The notes: generated by a model from the sequence alone, not told the origin. DNA of 64,000 bases from Marinobacter sediminicola (GCF_031157525.1 NZ_JAVIXR010000002.1:1-64000), one strand, 5' to 3'; numbered from the stretch's first letter, positions 18,350 through 27,345 are shown. Translations and numbers: made by a program.

Positions 18350-21300
18350 ATGGATGATGTTCAAGCCCCAAACACTGCAGGTGATACAGCAGAACTGCCA
18401 GAGCCTGCCTATGAATGCTCGGAAGAATCGACCAGTTCTGAGGCCAGTGAATGCAGCAGTGCCGGTTATGCTTCGATCATTTACATTACCGGTCAGCGCT
18501 GTTTCTGGCTGCTTACCGATAATGCCGTCAACGCTATACAAAAAAGCAGCGCCAGCTTGTCGAAAATTATCAAGTCGGAACAAGTCTCTAAACGAATAGA
18601 GGGCATCAAGGCTGCCGGGATATCAGACCTTTTTGTACCCGCTCACCCTCGAACGTTTCTACCCAAAATATTGCAGGATGAATGGCGGAGCGCAGAAAGA
18701 GAGATAGAGCGGCTTGAGGCTGAGGCGGCCCAGCTTGTGGGCACTTTCGAAGACCTTAGTGATGAACACGCGCGCCTGTATGACGAAGTTCACAACGCCC
18801 CTGATGTTACAGCGTCCACAAAACGACAATACAGCGATGTGGCAAACGCTCAATACTTGGCGAAACAAAATGTGCCAAAGAAGCATCGAGAGCTTAGGGC
18901 AAGCATATTCAAATGCACGAAACGTATCGAAGAACTCCGGGAAATGGGCTTTTCGGCTGCGGAATCAGCAGGCTTCGTAATTCAGAACGAGACCCTTTAT
19001 TCACCTCACCAGCAAAAGGTTTCTGAACTTTTACGGGGATACAAAAAGGCAAAAGCTGATTTTCTCCGCCACGAACTGCCGGACGAGGCAAAGTATCATT
19101 CATTTATGCGGATGTGCCGTTATCACAAACGAAGTGTTGAATGCCAACTGTCTCCAACTAAAGAGAACCTGGTAGAAATTGAAGAATTCCTGGAGGAATA
19201 TTACGGGTTCTTCAGTTACGTTGGGCCTTACCTGAAAAAGGCCATTGAACTGGCCTCCAACGGAGTGGCCGTTGCAGAGTATGTGCTCGCGAATCATGGT
19301 GACATTCGCTCGGGACTGGAAAAATTGTCCGGGTATCACCAAATGGAGCGCGACTATCAGAAGGTCGAGACGGATCTCGAAAATGCTGTTGTGGACTGGG
19401 CCAAGGTTCTTGGCAGAAATGGCCCGATTCCGAACGTCGAGATCGAGCACTACCGCAAGCTTCTTGATAAGCACAGCGCCAGAATGTACCGGTTTCAGAA
19501 GCAAACAGAAGCACTTTCGAGAACGATGGAGCCAGCCCGGCTGTTCGTCTGGGATCCTGAAGACTTTACGGCCAAACCGTCCAAGGTTCTTATCAAACCA
19601 GGTATGCCACTGCGCGAATATACTCAAATAGGCAGCGAGAGTGATTTGGACCATTTTTGCCTAAATGACCTACCAGGGGTTGGGAGATATCTGGATGGCA
19701 AGCACCCTCTTCCAGACCATGATATCTACAGCCAGGAAACAGCGAAGCAGATCGCGCTATCATTGAAAAAAGCTCAGCGGCCCGAACAAGACGAGATCTT
19801 GGAAAAGGTTCTGAAGGGTCTGGGGTGCGTGAAGCTGAACCTGGATCTGGCCTGGTTTAGTGATCACGGGGTATTCCAGCCTGATCTCTTCTACAAGCAG
19901 GTTCAATCAGACTATTCAGTTTCGGCGCTGCAGTCAGACGACGAGAAAGAGCAGTGGGGCATCAATTTGCGAAGCGTGCTGTTTGAAAAAGACGCGCGAA
20001 AGCACCTGATGCTCTTCGATGATAGCTACATGGCTCAGTTTTCCCGTTATGTATTGGGCGGGATCGACCGTGACGTTTCAGAGTACGTTAGAGAGAACGT
20101 CAGAGTGACTGCACTCTCCTCCGCATCCGGTCCAGACTCCGGTGCCGAGGGTTCGGCTACCATAGTGAAAAATAATGAATCAAGCGACAAAAAGACACTC
20201 AGCTACGGGTTGGCCAACGCCACCATTGGTGGAAAGCTGACTGTAATGCAGGGAGACCTGGATCTCCTGGATGTCAAGCTGCCAGAGCCGAGTAAAGCCA
20301 AGCCTTTGAGACTTCCCTATTGGACAGATAAAGGCGAAGACGAAATGAATATAGGGTGCTTTTACTGTGAGCTGAACGCCAAACTTAGCGGCTATGTTGG
20401 TGCCAACGTAATATTGAGCGGAGGGCTCGGAGTCGACCTTGAGAAAGGGAAAGGTCTAACCTTCTCAGGGATCAATAACGGTATGCCTGAAGGGCAACTG
20501 GATGCCTTTGCAGGAGCAAAGGTTAGTGTAACCGCCACAACCAGCCTGTACTGGGACCTGCCGAGCGAGGCGCGAAAGAAAGTTAATTTTATGAGAGCCC
20601 ACGACCCTGTAGAGAAATGGGCATGCGTTGGAACGCTTAACCTTGGGCTTACTGCAAGCTGGGGGGTAGGATATAGCAGGTCGTTCCAGCTAGGCATGAA
20701 AAATGGCAAGCTGATATTTATCAGTGACGCAGGGCTCACGACCGGACTTGGCCTGAAAGGGAAGCTGGCGTTCGAGATTGATTTCAAAGCAGTATCCTAC
20801 TGGATAGCCTTGGTTCAAAACGAACTCCACAAGAACGATTACCGTCACATCGATTGGGTAGCGCCAGATGCGTTCGGCTTTTTAAGCATGATCAGTTTCC
20901 TACAGCTTACCACTGCACTTGATGCGGCCTTTTTTGCGGCTCGCCATTATCGCTTTGTGCAGGAAGTGTTTGACTCAATTAACCAGAGTGAAAGAGCCGG
21001 GCTGGTGGCTTTGAAGATAGCCCAGGCAGCAGAAGATGCTGCAAAAGCTGCAAAAGCCAAAGATCGTGAAAAGGTCGCGGGCTATCAGCAGTGGTTCCGT
21101 GGACTGCAGCCGGAAGCGATCGGGCCACTGTTGCATAATCTGGCATCCGAACCGGTGGCTTATACCGACAAAGAAAGAACTAGGCCACCCACTGAGATGC
21201 TGAAGCTGCAGCAAGCCTCAATTCTCCAATGTCTTAAATGGATGGAAGGCAGTGAGCTGGTTAACGCGGAATCCTACCTCGGCCAAATTCCTAATCGTAT

Positions 21301-21508
21301 CCAACGACAGTTTGAGGAGTCAGTTACCCGGATGAACACTCATGGCACCAAGCCTGGCGAGAATCGTCTGATTTTTGCTCGGAATAATATCGCTCGATTG
21401 GATGGGTTTATGGGTAGAAACATTGTAGGGCCTGGCGATGAGCGGCGTCTTCGGCAGTATCAGAAACTTCGGGAGAAATTCAGCCTACACATCTGGGAGC
21501 AAGCGTAA
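18350..21508 (+). CDS. Large putative T6SS effector, activity unrecognised
   Basis: 1,052 residues, encoded directly after VgrG and the DUF4123 adaptor, hence inferred to be their cargo. I recognise no catalytic domain. Seen in sequence: an acidic Ser/Glu-rich N-terminus, long helical or coiled-coil regions (about 110-310), and from about residue 680 a Gly-rich, strand-like region (SGYVGANVILSGGLGVDLEK, LNLGLTASWGVGYSRSFQLG, DAGLTTGLGLKGKLAFEIDF), ending in a helical tail (about 930-1052). There is no signal peptide, PAAR or Rhs repeat. The C-terminal 350 residues recur downstream as broken copies. Codon use and AT content differ from flanking genes. A membrane-acting toxin is possible but unproven. 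Confidence 0.6.
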   Translation: MDDVQAPNTAGDTAELPEPAYECSEESTSSEASECSSAGYASIIYITGQRCFWLLTDNAVNAIQKSSASLSKIIKSEQVSKRIEGIKAAGISDLFVPAHPRTFLPKILQDEWRSAEREIERLEAEAAQLVGTFEDLSDEHARLYDEVHNAPDVTASTKRQYSDVANAQYLAKQNVPKKHRELRASIFKCTKRIEELREMGFSAAESAGFVIQNETLYSPHQQKVSELLRGYKKAKADFLRHELPDEAKYHSFMRMCRYHKRSVECQLSPTKENLVEIEEFLEEYYGFFSYVGPYLKKAIELASNGVAVAEYVLANHGDIRSGLEKLSGYHQMERDYQKVETDLENAVVDWAKVLGRNGPIPNVEIEHYRKLLDKHSARMYRFQKQTEALSRTMEPARLFVWDPEDFTAKPSKVLIKPGMPLREYTQIGSESDLDHFCLNDLPGVGRYLDGKHPLPDHDIYSQETAKQIALSLKKAQRPEQDEILEKVLKGLGCVKLNLDLAWFSDHGVFQPDLFYKQVQSDYSVSALQSDDEKEQWGINLRSVLFEKDARKHLMLFDDSYMAQFSRYVLGGIDRDVSEYVRENVRVTALSSASGPDSGAEGSATIVKNNESSDKKTLSYGLANATIGGKLTVMQGDLDLLDVKLPEPSKAKPLRLPYWTDKGEDEMNIGCFYCELNAKLSGYVGANVILSGGLGVDLEKGKGLTFSGINNGMPEGQLDAFAGAKVSVTATTSLYWDLPSEARKKVNFMRAHDPVEKWACVGTLNLGLTASWGVGYSRSFQLGMKNGKLIFISDAGLTTGLGLKGKLAFEIDFKAVSYWIALVQNELHKNDYRHIDWVAPDAFGFLSMISFLQLTTALDAAFFAARHYRFVQEVFDSINQSERAGLVALKIAQAAEDAAKAAKAKDREKVAGYQQWFRGLQPEAIGPLLHNLASEPVAYTDKERTRPPTEMLKLQQASILQCLKWMEGSELVNAESYLGQIPNRIQRQFEESVTRMNTHGTKPGENRLIFARNNIARLDGFMGRNIVGPGDERRLRQYQKLREKFSLHIWEQA
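20452..21508 (+). repeat. Direct repeat, parent copy: effector C-terminal region
   Basis: The last about 1,050 bases of the effector gene are repeated at about 26266-27315, near-identical at the DNA level over the first half and diverging towards the end. Shorter, more decayed copies of the extreme 3' end lie at 23810-24012 and about 25080-25106. Confidence 0.85.
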
Positions 21509-21511
21509 GCC

Positions 21512-22504
21512 ATGCCGAGACTTCTAATTCAACAATCATGGGCTGTGCTGCTTTTATTTACATTGTCTTTTTCTGTTTGTGCGGAGACTGACAAAGCACG
21601 GGCTGAGGCACTGTTCCAAGAGGGGATGACTCTTTACCAGCAACAATACAGCTCGGCCGCTATCACTCCGCTGGAGAAGGCGGCAAGTCTTGGTCACGCG
21701 ACAGCAGCCTATCAAGTTGGCGAAATACTTCGCAGGCGCCATACCTACATTACCGAAGAAGCGGAAGCATTCTACCGCCAGGCCGCTGAAGGGGGCGAGG
21801 TTTATGCCATGCTGCGACTGGCTAAACAAAGCAAGCTGTGTGGAACGCTTCGACAATGTGATTACGACCGAGAGCGATGGCTTGACCTCGCGTTAGAAAC
21901 AGCACTCCCCCAAGCCAAAACAGGTGATACAAGTGCCATGATGGCCGTTGGAGCGGCCTACGCGGCAGCAGGCAAGCCTGAAAAGGACTTCGAATGGGTT
22001 GAGCGGGCAGCCAAAGCTGGTGATGCCTTTGCACAATACTGGATGGCTATCATGCTGGGTGAACTTGGTCGGGGCTTTTATTGGACCGACAAAGGCCGCC
22101 GCGAAGACGTACTCGCATGGCTGCGCGCCTCGGCAGAGAACGGTTTTCCCAAGGCGATCTGGAAGCTTTCAGTGGAGCTAAAAGAAGACGGCAGATTCCA
22201 GGAGGCAAACAAGTGGGTTGATTTTATGGGGAAAACTGATTACTTCAACGCGCTCTATAACTACGGTTTGATCCTGCTTGATGGCCCGGGCGGCATGTTC
22301 CGATATCCGGAAGCCCGGCCGGTAGAAGGTCTCGCAATGTTAATTGCACTGCATCGCCAAAAAGGCAGCTCGGAAGTGAAATTGGCAATCGATGATTATA
22401 AGGAAACTTTAGATAATGAAATTATATCGGAAGCCGAAGCTCTTTCTGAGTCATTGTTGGTAGATACCCCGATTCTTTTTTACCTCCCCAAGTTCGGAAT
22501 TTAA
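21512..22504 (+). CDS. Exported Sel1-like repeat protein, candidate immunity protein (copy 1)
   Basis: 330 residues with a Sec signal peptide (SWAVLLLFTLSFSVCA, cleavage near residue 25), so probably periplasmic. The mature protein consists of helical Sel1/TPR-like repeats (EALFQEGMTLYQQ, LGHATAAYQVGEILRR, AEGGEVYAMLRLA, AGDAFAQYWMAIMLGE, AENGFPKAIWKLSVEL) with a conserved Cys pair (KLCGTLRQCDYD) and a fixed C-terminus DTPILFYLPKFGI. It begins 3 bases after the effector stop. Periplasmic Sel1-repeat proteins act as immunity proteins for some T6SS phospholipases (Tle5b type), and position plus export support that role here. Three paralogues follow. Confidence 0.75.
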   Translation: MPRLLIQQSWAVLLLFTLSFSVCAETDKARAEALFQEGMTLYQQQYSSAAITPLEKAASLGHATAAYQVGEILRRRHTYITEEAEAFYRQAAEGGEVYAMLRLAKQSKLCGTLRQCDYDRERWLDLALETALPQAKTGDTSAMMAVGAAYAAAGKPEKDFEWVERAAKAGDAFAQYWMAIMLGELGRGFYWTDKGRREDVLAWLRASAENGFPKAIWKLSVELKEDGRFQEANKWVDFMGKTDYFNALYNYGLILLDGPGGMFRYPEARPVEGLAMLIALHRQKGSSEVKLAIDDYKETLDNEIISEAEALSESLLVDTPILFYLPKFGI

Positions 22505-22530
22505 CACCAAAAGCCTTCAATCAATCACAC

Positions 22531-22555
22531 AAAACAAGTTTTCAAGGAGGAAAAC
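22531..22555 (+). repeat. 25-base TM2 leader repeat, copy 1
   Basis: A leader ending in the Shine-Dalgarno AAGGAGG and abutting the TM2 ATG. It contains the small inverted repeat AAAACAAGTTTT and recurs at 26141-26165, 28367-28391 (diverged) and 30453-30477, each time directly before a TM2 start or TM2 remnant. Confidence 0.85.
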
Positions 22556-22876
22556 ATGCCCACGTCAAACACCAGCCACCCCAAACAAAAGAACCGCCTG
22601 ATAACCTTGGTTCTCGCTATGTTCCTCGGGATCTTCGGTGTCGACCGCTTCTACCTCGGCAAGTGGAAATCCGGTATCGCCAAAGGCCTTACCATTGGCG
22701 GCCTTGGCATCTGGTGGTTCATCGATGGCGCGATGGTTTTGACTGACGCTTTCCTGCACTCACTCGGAAAAGACACCGGCTTTGTCAAAGATGCGCGCGG
22801 CCAGGATCTTCGTCTTGGGCTTTCCATGTACCGATTCAAAGACGGACGTATCCAGCGCGACTGGTTCTCCAGCTGA
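22556..22876 (+). CDS. TM2-domain membrane protein (copy 1)
   Basis: 106 residues. A TM2 domain with two helices joined by a short loop: LVLAMFLGIFGVDRFYLGKW and the second helix ITIGGLGIWWFIDGAMVLTD-like segment, then a conserved polar tail (FVKDARGQDLRLGLSMYRFKDG). The (D/H)RFYLG and IWWxxD signatures are intact. The function of bacterial TM2 proteins is unknown. The strong AAGGAGG leader is shared with other copies. Placement after each candidate immunity gene suggests a linked role in protection or simply co-duplication. Confidence 0.85.
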   Translation: MPTSNTSHPKQKNRLITLVLAMFLGIFGVDRFYLGKWKSGIAKGLTIGGLGIWWFIDGAMVLTDAFLHSLGKDTGFVKDARGQDLRLGLSMYRFKDGRIQRDWFSS

Positions 22877-22981
22877 GTTGGTATCCGCTAGCTGACAGAC
22901 AGGATTACAAAAAGTGAGGCTTGATTGAGCGCTCGTTAGCCTGAAAGCGACAATCACGGCCCTGAAAATCACCAAGGATGG

Positions 22982-23143
22982 ATGTACCCCGTGCCTACTC
23001 GCAAAAAGCTGACTGGCGCTCTGGATACGTTATATGAAGTGGGCATGGCAGCCCAAACAAAAGCCGAGATCGATGAGTTGGGCGCACATAGCGCTTGGTG
23101 TCGGTGTGTTCGCTTTGACGTATTTCGGCGCTGCGCTTTTTGA
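22982..23143 (+). CDS. Small ORF, duplicated 5' part (copy 1, diverged 3' end)
   Basis: 53 codons from an ATG with AAGGATGG upstream. The first 36 residues (MYPVPTRKKLTGALDTLYEV, then GMAAQTKAEIDELGAH) are shared with the ORF at 28818; the rest differs and is Cys/Arg-rich, suggesting the reading frame was changed at a recombination joint. It overlaps the next ORF, which uses another frame from the same place. It may be a real small protein or a truncated gene. Confidence 0.45.
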   Translation: MYPVPTRKKLTGALDTLYEVGMAAQTKAEIDELGAHSAWCRCVRFDVFRRCAF

Positions 23144-23459
23144 TAGCTCACTCATTTTCCTCGTTGGTACGGGGGCGGCAATTGCCTTTGTATTGGACGC
23201 CATTCGACTTCGCGCCAGAGTTGGTATCCTGTGTGTCCAACTGGTAGAACGCTCTGCCCAGCTGGACTATGGACTGGTGCCGGTAAAGCCCGAGCCTAGC
23301 AAGGCCAGAGCCGCCCAACTGGAAGAGATAGAGAGAGACAAAGACAGCTCAGCCCGACGTATTTGGAATACGATGCAAGCTCGCCATCACGGCCTGATTC
23401 TGGGGGGATTACAGATCGCAGCATGGAACGGACATGGTCTTTTAGCGAAAGAATTATAG
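23073..23459 (+). CDS. Small two-helix membrane protein, unknown
   Basis: 128 residues from the ATG at 23073 (an earlier in-frame start at 23034 would fall inside the upstream ORF). Two adjacent hydrophobic helices (IALGVGVFALTYFGAALF and FLVGTGAAIAFVLDAIRL) are followed by a charged cytosolic tail (EPSKARAAQLEEIERDKD). No family recognised. It begins at the point where the duplicated segment of 22531-23095 ends, so it may be the 3' part of a longer gene joined out of frame. Confidence 0.5.
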   Translation: MSWAHIALGVGVFALTYFGAALFDSSLIFLVGTGAAIAFVLDAIRLRARVGILCVQLVERSAQLDYGLVPVKPEPSKARAAQLEEIERDKDSSARRIWNTMQARHHGLILGGLQIAAWNGHGLLAKEL

Positions 23460-23752
23460 AGTTCGATAGTAGTGCGGAATTGTTCAGGGTTTATCCAGAG
23501 TTCGGATACCCTGTTTTCCGGGAGTTTTTTAAATCGTCCCCGCTGGATGGTGGTACTGCAGAATCCATGTGGGTCGCTGGTTGCTGGGCTTCTGGTTCTT
23601 CAGGCACTTTAAAGAGCGCCACATGCGACATCCTTGTCGAGCATATAGAGTTTTACGGAAAAATATCACTTTCCGGACAACTCATTAAATATGCAGGAGA
23701 TACAAGGACAAGACTTATCAACCTATTAAAACGCTGGCCTCGAGAAGCTTAA
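23423..23752 (+). CDS. Hypothetical protein, unknown
   Basis: 109 residues from the ATG at 23423, overlapping the previous ORF by 37 bases. Soluble, with no signal or helix motif; contains EFGYPVFREFFKSSPLDG and a mixed alpha/beta composition. The overlap and gene order suggest a coupled pair with the two-helix protein. Not recognised. It could be a genuine small immunity or accessory gene, or a fragment. Confidence 0.4.
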   Translation: MERTWSFSERIIEFDSSAELFRVYPEFGYPVFREFFKSSPLDGGTAESMWVAGCWASGSSGTLKSATCDILVEHIEFYGKISLSGQLIKYAGDTRTRLINLLKRWPREA

Positions 23753-23809
23753 TCTTTTAAAACGAAGAACCCCACTTGACAATCTCAAAACCAATATTCT
23801 TTTAGTGCT

Positions 23810-24012
23810 CGTCAGTTTGAGGAGTCGGTAACCCGAATGAATGCCCAGGGAAAGAACCCGGACGCTGATCCGTTAATGGTTGCTCGAATAATGTAGCAAA
23901 GTTGGATGAGTTTATGGGCAAGGGGTTGGCGTCACCTTCAGATGAAGATCGATACGAGGACTATAAAAGCTTGCGAAAGAAATTTAGTCTCCATATGTGG
24001 AGGCAAGTATAG
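23810..24012 (+). pseudogene. Effector C-terminal remnant 1 (frameshifted)
   Basis: The translation reads RQFEESVTRMNAQGKNPDAD and then, after a one-base frame change near 23885, NNVAKLDEFMGKG to SLRKKFSLHMWRQV and stop. This matches the last about 68 residues of the effector (RQFEESVTRMN, NNIARLDGFMG, LREKFSLHIWEQA). It ends one base before the ATG of the second Sel1 gene, the same junction as the parent effector/immunity pair. Confidence 0.8.
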
Positions 24013-25008
24013 ATGATACGTCACTCGTTTTTTTCTGGCGCCACTCTAGGGTTGCTCCTTGTCGTTACGACGCTTTTCGCCCGTGCAGAAACAGGTGGTG
24101 AAGTTGCTGAAGTATTGTTTCAGGATGGCTACACACTCTACCAACAGCGATACAGCCTCAACGCCTTTGCTAAGTTCAAGGAAGCTACGCAATTAGGGCA
24201 TGTGGAGGCTGCTTACTATGCCGGTAATATACTTCGCCGGAACCACATCTGCATCACAGAAGAGGCTGAAGCATTCTATCGCCAAGCAGCGGAAGGCGAA
24301 GATGTCTATGCCATGCTGAGGCTGGCTCAAAAAGGCAACTTCTGTGGAACGCTTCGGAATTGCGATTATGACCGCCAAGAGTGGTTGCAGCGTGCGCTGA
24401 ATTCGGTCCTTCCCAAGGCTGAAGCTGGTGATCTTGAAGCAATGAAGGAAACCTATTCTGTTTATCGGGTGGCTGGTGATAAGAAAAAAGCTTGGGGCTG
24501 GATTCAGCGAGCAGCCGAAGGCGGTCACGCGTTTTCTCAATATTGGGTGGCGATCTTGCTTGAAGAGCAGGATATGGGTTTTTACTGGACAGAAGCTGGC
24601 CGCCGAGCTGATATGCTCAAGTGGCTCAAAGCCTCGGCAGAGCAAGGGTTCCCCAAGGCGATGTTCAAGTTGGCAGTTGAGTACAAAGAAGATGGACGAT
24701 TTGATCAAGCGAATGGCTGGGTCGATCGCTTGGGACAGACGGATTATTTCGACGCTTTATACAATTACGGCTTAATTCTGCTGGAAGGTCCAAAAGGAAT
24801 GTTTAAATACCCAGCCGCCAAGCCTGTAGAAGGGTTGGCAGTGCTCATGGCCTTGCACCGTCAAACCGGAAGCGCTGCAGTTCAGAGAAGCATTGATAAG
24901 CGACTGCCTAGTTTGACCACTGAGGTAGTGACTGAAGCAGAGGTGTTGTCCAGAGAATTGCTGGTCGATACTCCGATTCTTCATTACCTTCCCAAGTTCG
25001 GAATATAA
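24013..25008 (+). CDS. Exported Sel1-like repeat protein, candidate immunity protein (copy 2)
   Basis: 331 residues, paralogue of the first Sel1 protein: signal peptide (TLGLLLVVTTLFARA), helical repeats, conserved Cys pair (NFCGTLRNCDYD) and the same C-terminus (DTPILHYLPKFGI). The ATG abuts the stop of the effector-tail remnant. It differs enough from copy 1 to recognise a variant effector. Probable periplasmic immunity protein (inference from context). Confidence 0.75.
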   Translation: MIRHSFFSGATLGLLLVVTTLFARAETGGEVAEVLFQDGYTLYQQRYSLNAFAKFKEATQLGHVEAAYYAGNILRRNHICITEEAEAFYRQAAEGEDVYAMLRLAQKGNFCGTLRNCDYDRQEWLQRALNSVLPKAEAGDLEAMKETYSVYRVAGDKKKAWGWIQRAAEGGHAFSQYWVAILLEEQDMGFYWTEAGRRADMLKWLKASAEQGFPKAMFKLAVEYKEDGRFDQANGWVDRLGQTDYFDALYNYGLILLEGPKGMFKYPAAKPVEGLAVLMALHRQTGSAAVQRSIDKRLPSLTTEVVTEAEVLSRELLVDTPILHYLPKFGI

Positions 25009-25028
25009 CACCAGATCCTAAGTGCTGA

Positions 25029-25112
25029 TTGAAAGATGGCCGTTTACAGAGAGGCCAGTTTAACGCTGCCGTAAAAAGCCCAGCTTTCACCTATGGGAGC
25101 AAGCAAGAAAAA
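25029..25112 (+). pseudogene. Fused remnants of TM2 tail and effector tail
   Basis: Between the second and third Sel1 genes, codons from about 25034 read KDGRLQRGQFNAA, which matches the TM2 C-terminus (KDGRIQRDWFSS). In another frame about 25080-25106 reads SFHLWEQA, matching the effector C-terminus (SLHIWEQA). This is the collapsed scar of a full TM2 plus effector-tail unit. Confidence 0.65.
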
Positions 25113-25115
25113 ATA

Positions 25116-26114
25116 ATGTACAATCGCGCCAGTCACAGAGTCTGTATAGCACTGATACTTCTCTCGTTGTCGTTTTCCATTGCGGCGAAGCCAAGGATCG
25201 GTCAGGCCGAAGCATTGTTCCAAGAAGGAATGACACTCTATCAGCAACGTTATAGCGCTGTTGCCATTACGCCGTTAGAGCAAGCGGCGAAACTTGGTCA
25301 TGCAGGGGCAGCTTATCAAGTGGGAGAGATACTTCGTCGGCGTTACACATACATTACTGAAGAAGCGCAAGAATTCTATCGCCAGGCTGCAGAAGGGGGC
25401 GAGGTTTATGCCATGCTGCGGCTCGCTAATAAAAGTAAGCTGTGTGGAACGCTTCGAAAGTGTGAATACGACAGAGATCGGTGGCTCGAACTCGCGATAG
25501 AGACTGCATTGCCCAAAGCGGAAGCGGGCGACACAGATGCCATGATGGAACTCTTTTCAGTATATTGGGCTCGTGGCGATAAGGATAAAGCATTCGACTG
25601 GACTGAAAAGGCAGCACAAAAAGGCAACTCGTTTGCTCAATATTGGTTGGCTGTCGGTTTGCTTGATGAGCGTAAAATGGGCTTCTATTGGACCGAAGAC
25701 GGTCGCCGCCAAGATGTATTTAAATGGCTAATTGCTTCGGCCGAACAGGATTATCCCAAAGCTATGCTCAAGTTGGCAATGGAGTATAAGCGTAGTGGTC
25801 ACAATGATGAAGCCATGGTTTGGATTAAGCGCATGGGGCAGACCGACTACTTTGACGCACTGTATGAGTTCGGTCTAGTGATGGTAGGTCGGCCACATGA
25901 GGGCGAACAAAGCCGTCCACCTAACGAAGTGATAGAGGGACTGGCCACGCTTTTTGCGCTGTACCGCCAAACCGGCAGTTCAAGAGTGAAGGAAAGCACC
26001 GACCTGCGACTGCCGGAGATCGATCCTGAACTGATCAAAAAAGCGCAAGCTAGGTCGGAGAAGTTGCTGGTCGATACCCCGATTCTTCACTACCTCCCCA
26101 AGTTCGGAATTTAA
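25116..26114 (+). CDS. Exported Sel1-like repeat protein, candidate immunity protein (copy 3)
   Basis: 332 residues from the ATG at 25116, which is followed by a signal peptide (VCIALILLSLSFSIAA); an upstream in-frame start would read through the TM2-tail remnant. The mature part is closest to copy 1 (EALFQEGMTLYQQRYS, ITPLEQAAKLGHAGAAYQ), with the Cys pair KLCGTLRKCEYD and C-terminus DTPILHYLPKFGI. It is followed by a TM2 leader and a TM2 head remnant. Confidence 0.75.
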   Translation: MYNRASHRVCIALILLSLSFSIAAKPRIGQAEALFQEGMTLYQQRYSAVAITPLEQAAKLGHAGAAYQVGEILRRRYTYITEEAQEFYRQAAEGGEVYAMLRLANKSKLCGTLRKCEYDRDRWLELAIETALPKAEAGDTDAMMELFSVYWARGDKDKAFDWTEKAAQKGNSFAQYWLAVGLLDERKMGFYWTEDGRRQDVFKWLIASAEQDYPKAMLKLAMEYKRSGHNDEAMVWIKRMGQTDYFDALYEFGLVMVGRPHEGEQSRPPNEVIEGLATLFALYRQTGSSRVKESTDLRLPEIDPELIKKAQARSEKLLVDTPILHYLPKFGI

Positions 26115-26140
26115 CACCGTACATCTTCAGTCATTCATAC

Positions 26141-26165
26141 AAAACAAGTTTTCAAGGAGGAAAAC
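26141..26165 (+). repeat. 25-base TM2 leader repeat, copy 2
   Basis: Identical to the copy at 22531-22555, including the Shine-Dalgarno, but followed only by the first codons of a TM2 gene. Confidence 0.85.
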
Positions 26166-26240
26166 ATGCAAACTTCAAACACCCCAACCAAAAGAACCGG
26201 AATCTATCAGCGTAGTTGTCCTGTTGGCAAGTTCGCCTGA
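26166..26240 (+). pseudogene. TM2 gene head remnant
   Basis: ATG followed by MQTSNTPTKRTG, resembling the start of the intact TM2 copies (MPTSNTSHPKQKNR / MHTSNLDHPKQKNR), then unrelated codons and a stop at 26238-26240. The join to effector-derived sequence begins within about 30 bases, marking a deletion or recombination breakpoint. Confidence 0.7.
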
Positions 26241-27315
26241 ATTTAACCAATCCGGGGCGGCAGAGGAAGGCCTAACCTTGTCAGGGATCAGTAACGGTAT
26301 GCCTCAGGGGCAACTGGATACCTTTGCAGGAGCAAAGGTTAGCGTAACCGCCTCAACCAGCCTGTACTGGGACCTGCCGAGCGAGGCGCGAAAGAAAGTT
26401 AATTTTATGAGAGCCCACGACCCGGTAGAGAAATGGGCATGCGTTGGTACGCTTAACCTTGGGCTTACTGCAAGCTGGGGAGTAGGGTATAGCCGGTCGT
26501 TCCAGCTAGGCATGAAGAATGGCAAGCTGATATTTATCAGTGACGCAGGACTCACGACCGGGCTTGGCCTAAAAGGGAAGCTGGCGTTCGAGGTTGATTT
26601 CAATGCAGCATCCTGCTGGATGGCGCTGGTTCAAAACGAACTGCACAAGAACGGTTACCGCCACATCGATTGGGTAACGCCAGATGCATTTGGCTTTTTA
26701 AGCATGATCAGTTACTTGCAGCTGACCACTGCGCTTGATGCATCCTTTTTCGCAGCTCGCCGATTGAGCTTTGTGCAAGAGGTGTTCGACTCGATCAACA
26801 CGAGTGCAAGGGCGGGGATGGTGGCATTACGGATAGCTAGAGCAGCAGAAGCTGGAAATAACGAAAAGGCTGCGGGCTATCAGCAGTGGTTCCGTGGACT
26901 GCAACCGGAAGCGATTGGACCACTGTTGCATAATCTCGTTTCAGAGCCTGCACGGTATGAAGGAGACGATGACAGTGAACCGAAAACCGCAGAACAGATG
27001 CTGAGAGAGCAACAATCAGCGATTCTACAGTGCCTTAAGTGGATGAACATAGAAGATGAGGTATTAACATAATCTTACCGAGGAACTGAACCAAATCGTG
27101 CGCAGCGCCAGTTTGAAGAATCAGTAACCCGGATGAGTACACATGGAAAAGAACCGGAAGGGAATCTCATCATGGTGGCGCGAAACAATGTGGCGAGGCT
27201 GGATGAGTTTATGGGTAGGGGTTCATCAGTTGCTGCTTTTAAAGGCAGAGAGATGTATAGGAAATACAGTGCACTGAGGAAGCAATTAAGTTACCACCTC
27301 TGGAGTCAATCATAA
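26224..27315 (+). pseudogene. Orphan effector C-terminal copy with in-frame stop
   Basis: From about 26266 the translation follows effector residues about 701-1052 (GLTLSGISNGMPQGQLDTFA, VSVTASTSLYWDLPS, SWGVGYSRSFQLGMKNG, EVFDSINTSARAG, YQQWFRGLQPEAIGPLLHN). A TAA at 27070-27072 replaces a GAA codon of the parent; the same frame then continues to the natural end (RQFEESVTRMSTHG, LDEFMGRG, SYHLWSQS). It has no proper start (TTG only) and no N-terminal delivery region. Close DNA similarity to the parent means it could recombine into it. Confidence 0.85.
26266..27315 (+). repeat. Direct repeat, downstream copy of the effector C-terminal region
   Basis: Pairs with 20452-21508. Long stretches around 26340-26600 and 20520-20780 are almost base-identical, implying recent duplication or gene conversion. 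Confidence 0.85.
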
Positions 27316-27345
27316 ATAAACCGGCATTTATTATCTTTCCAAACC

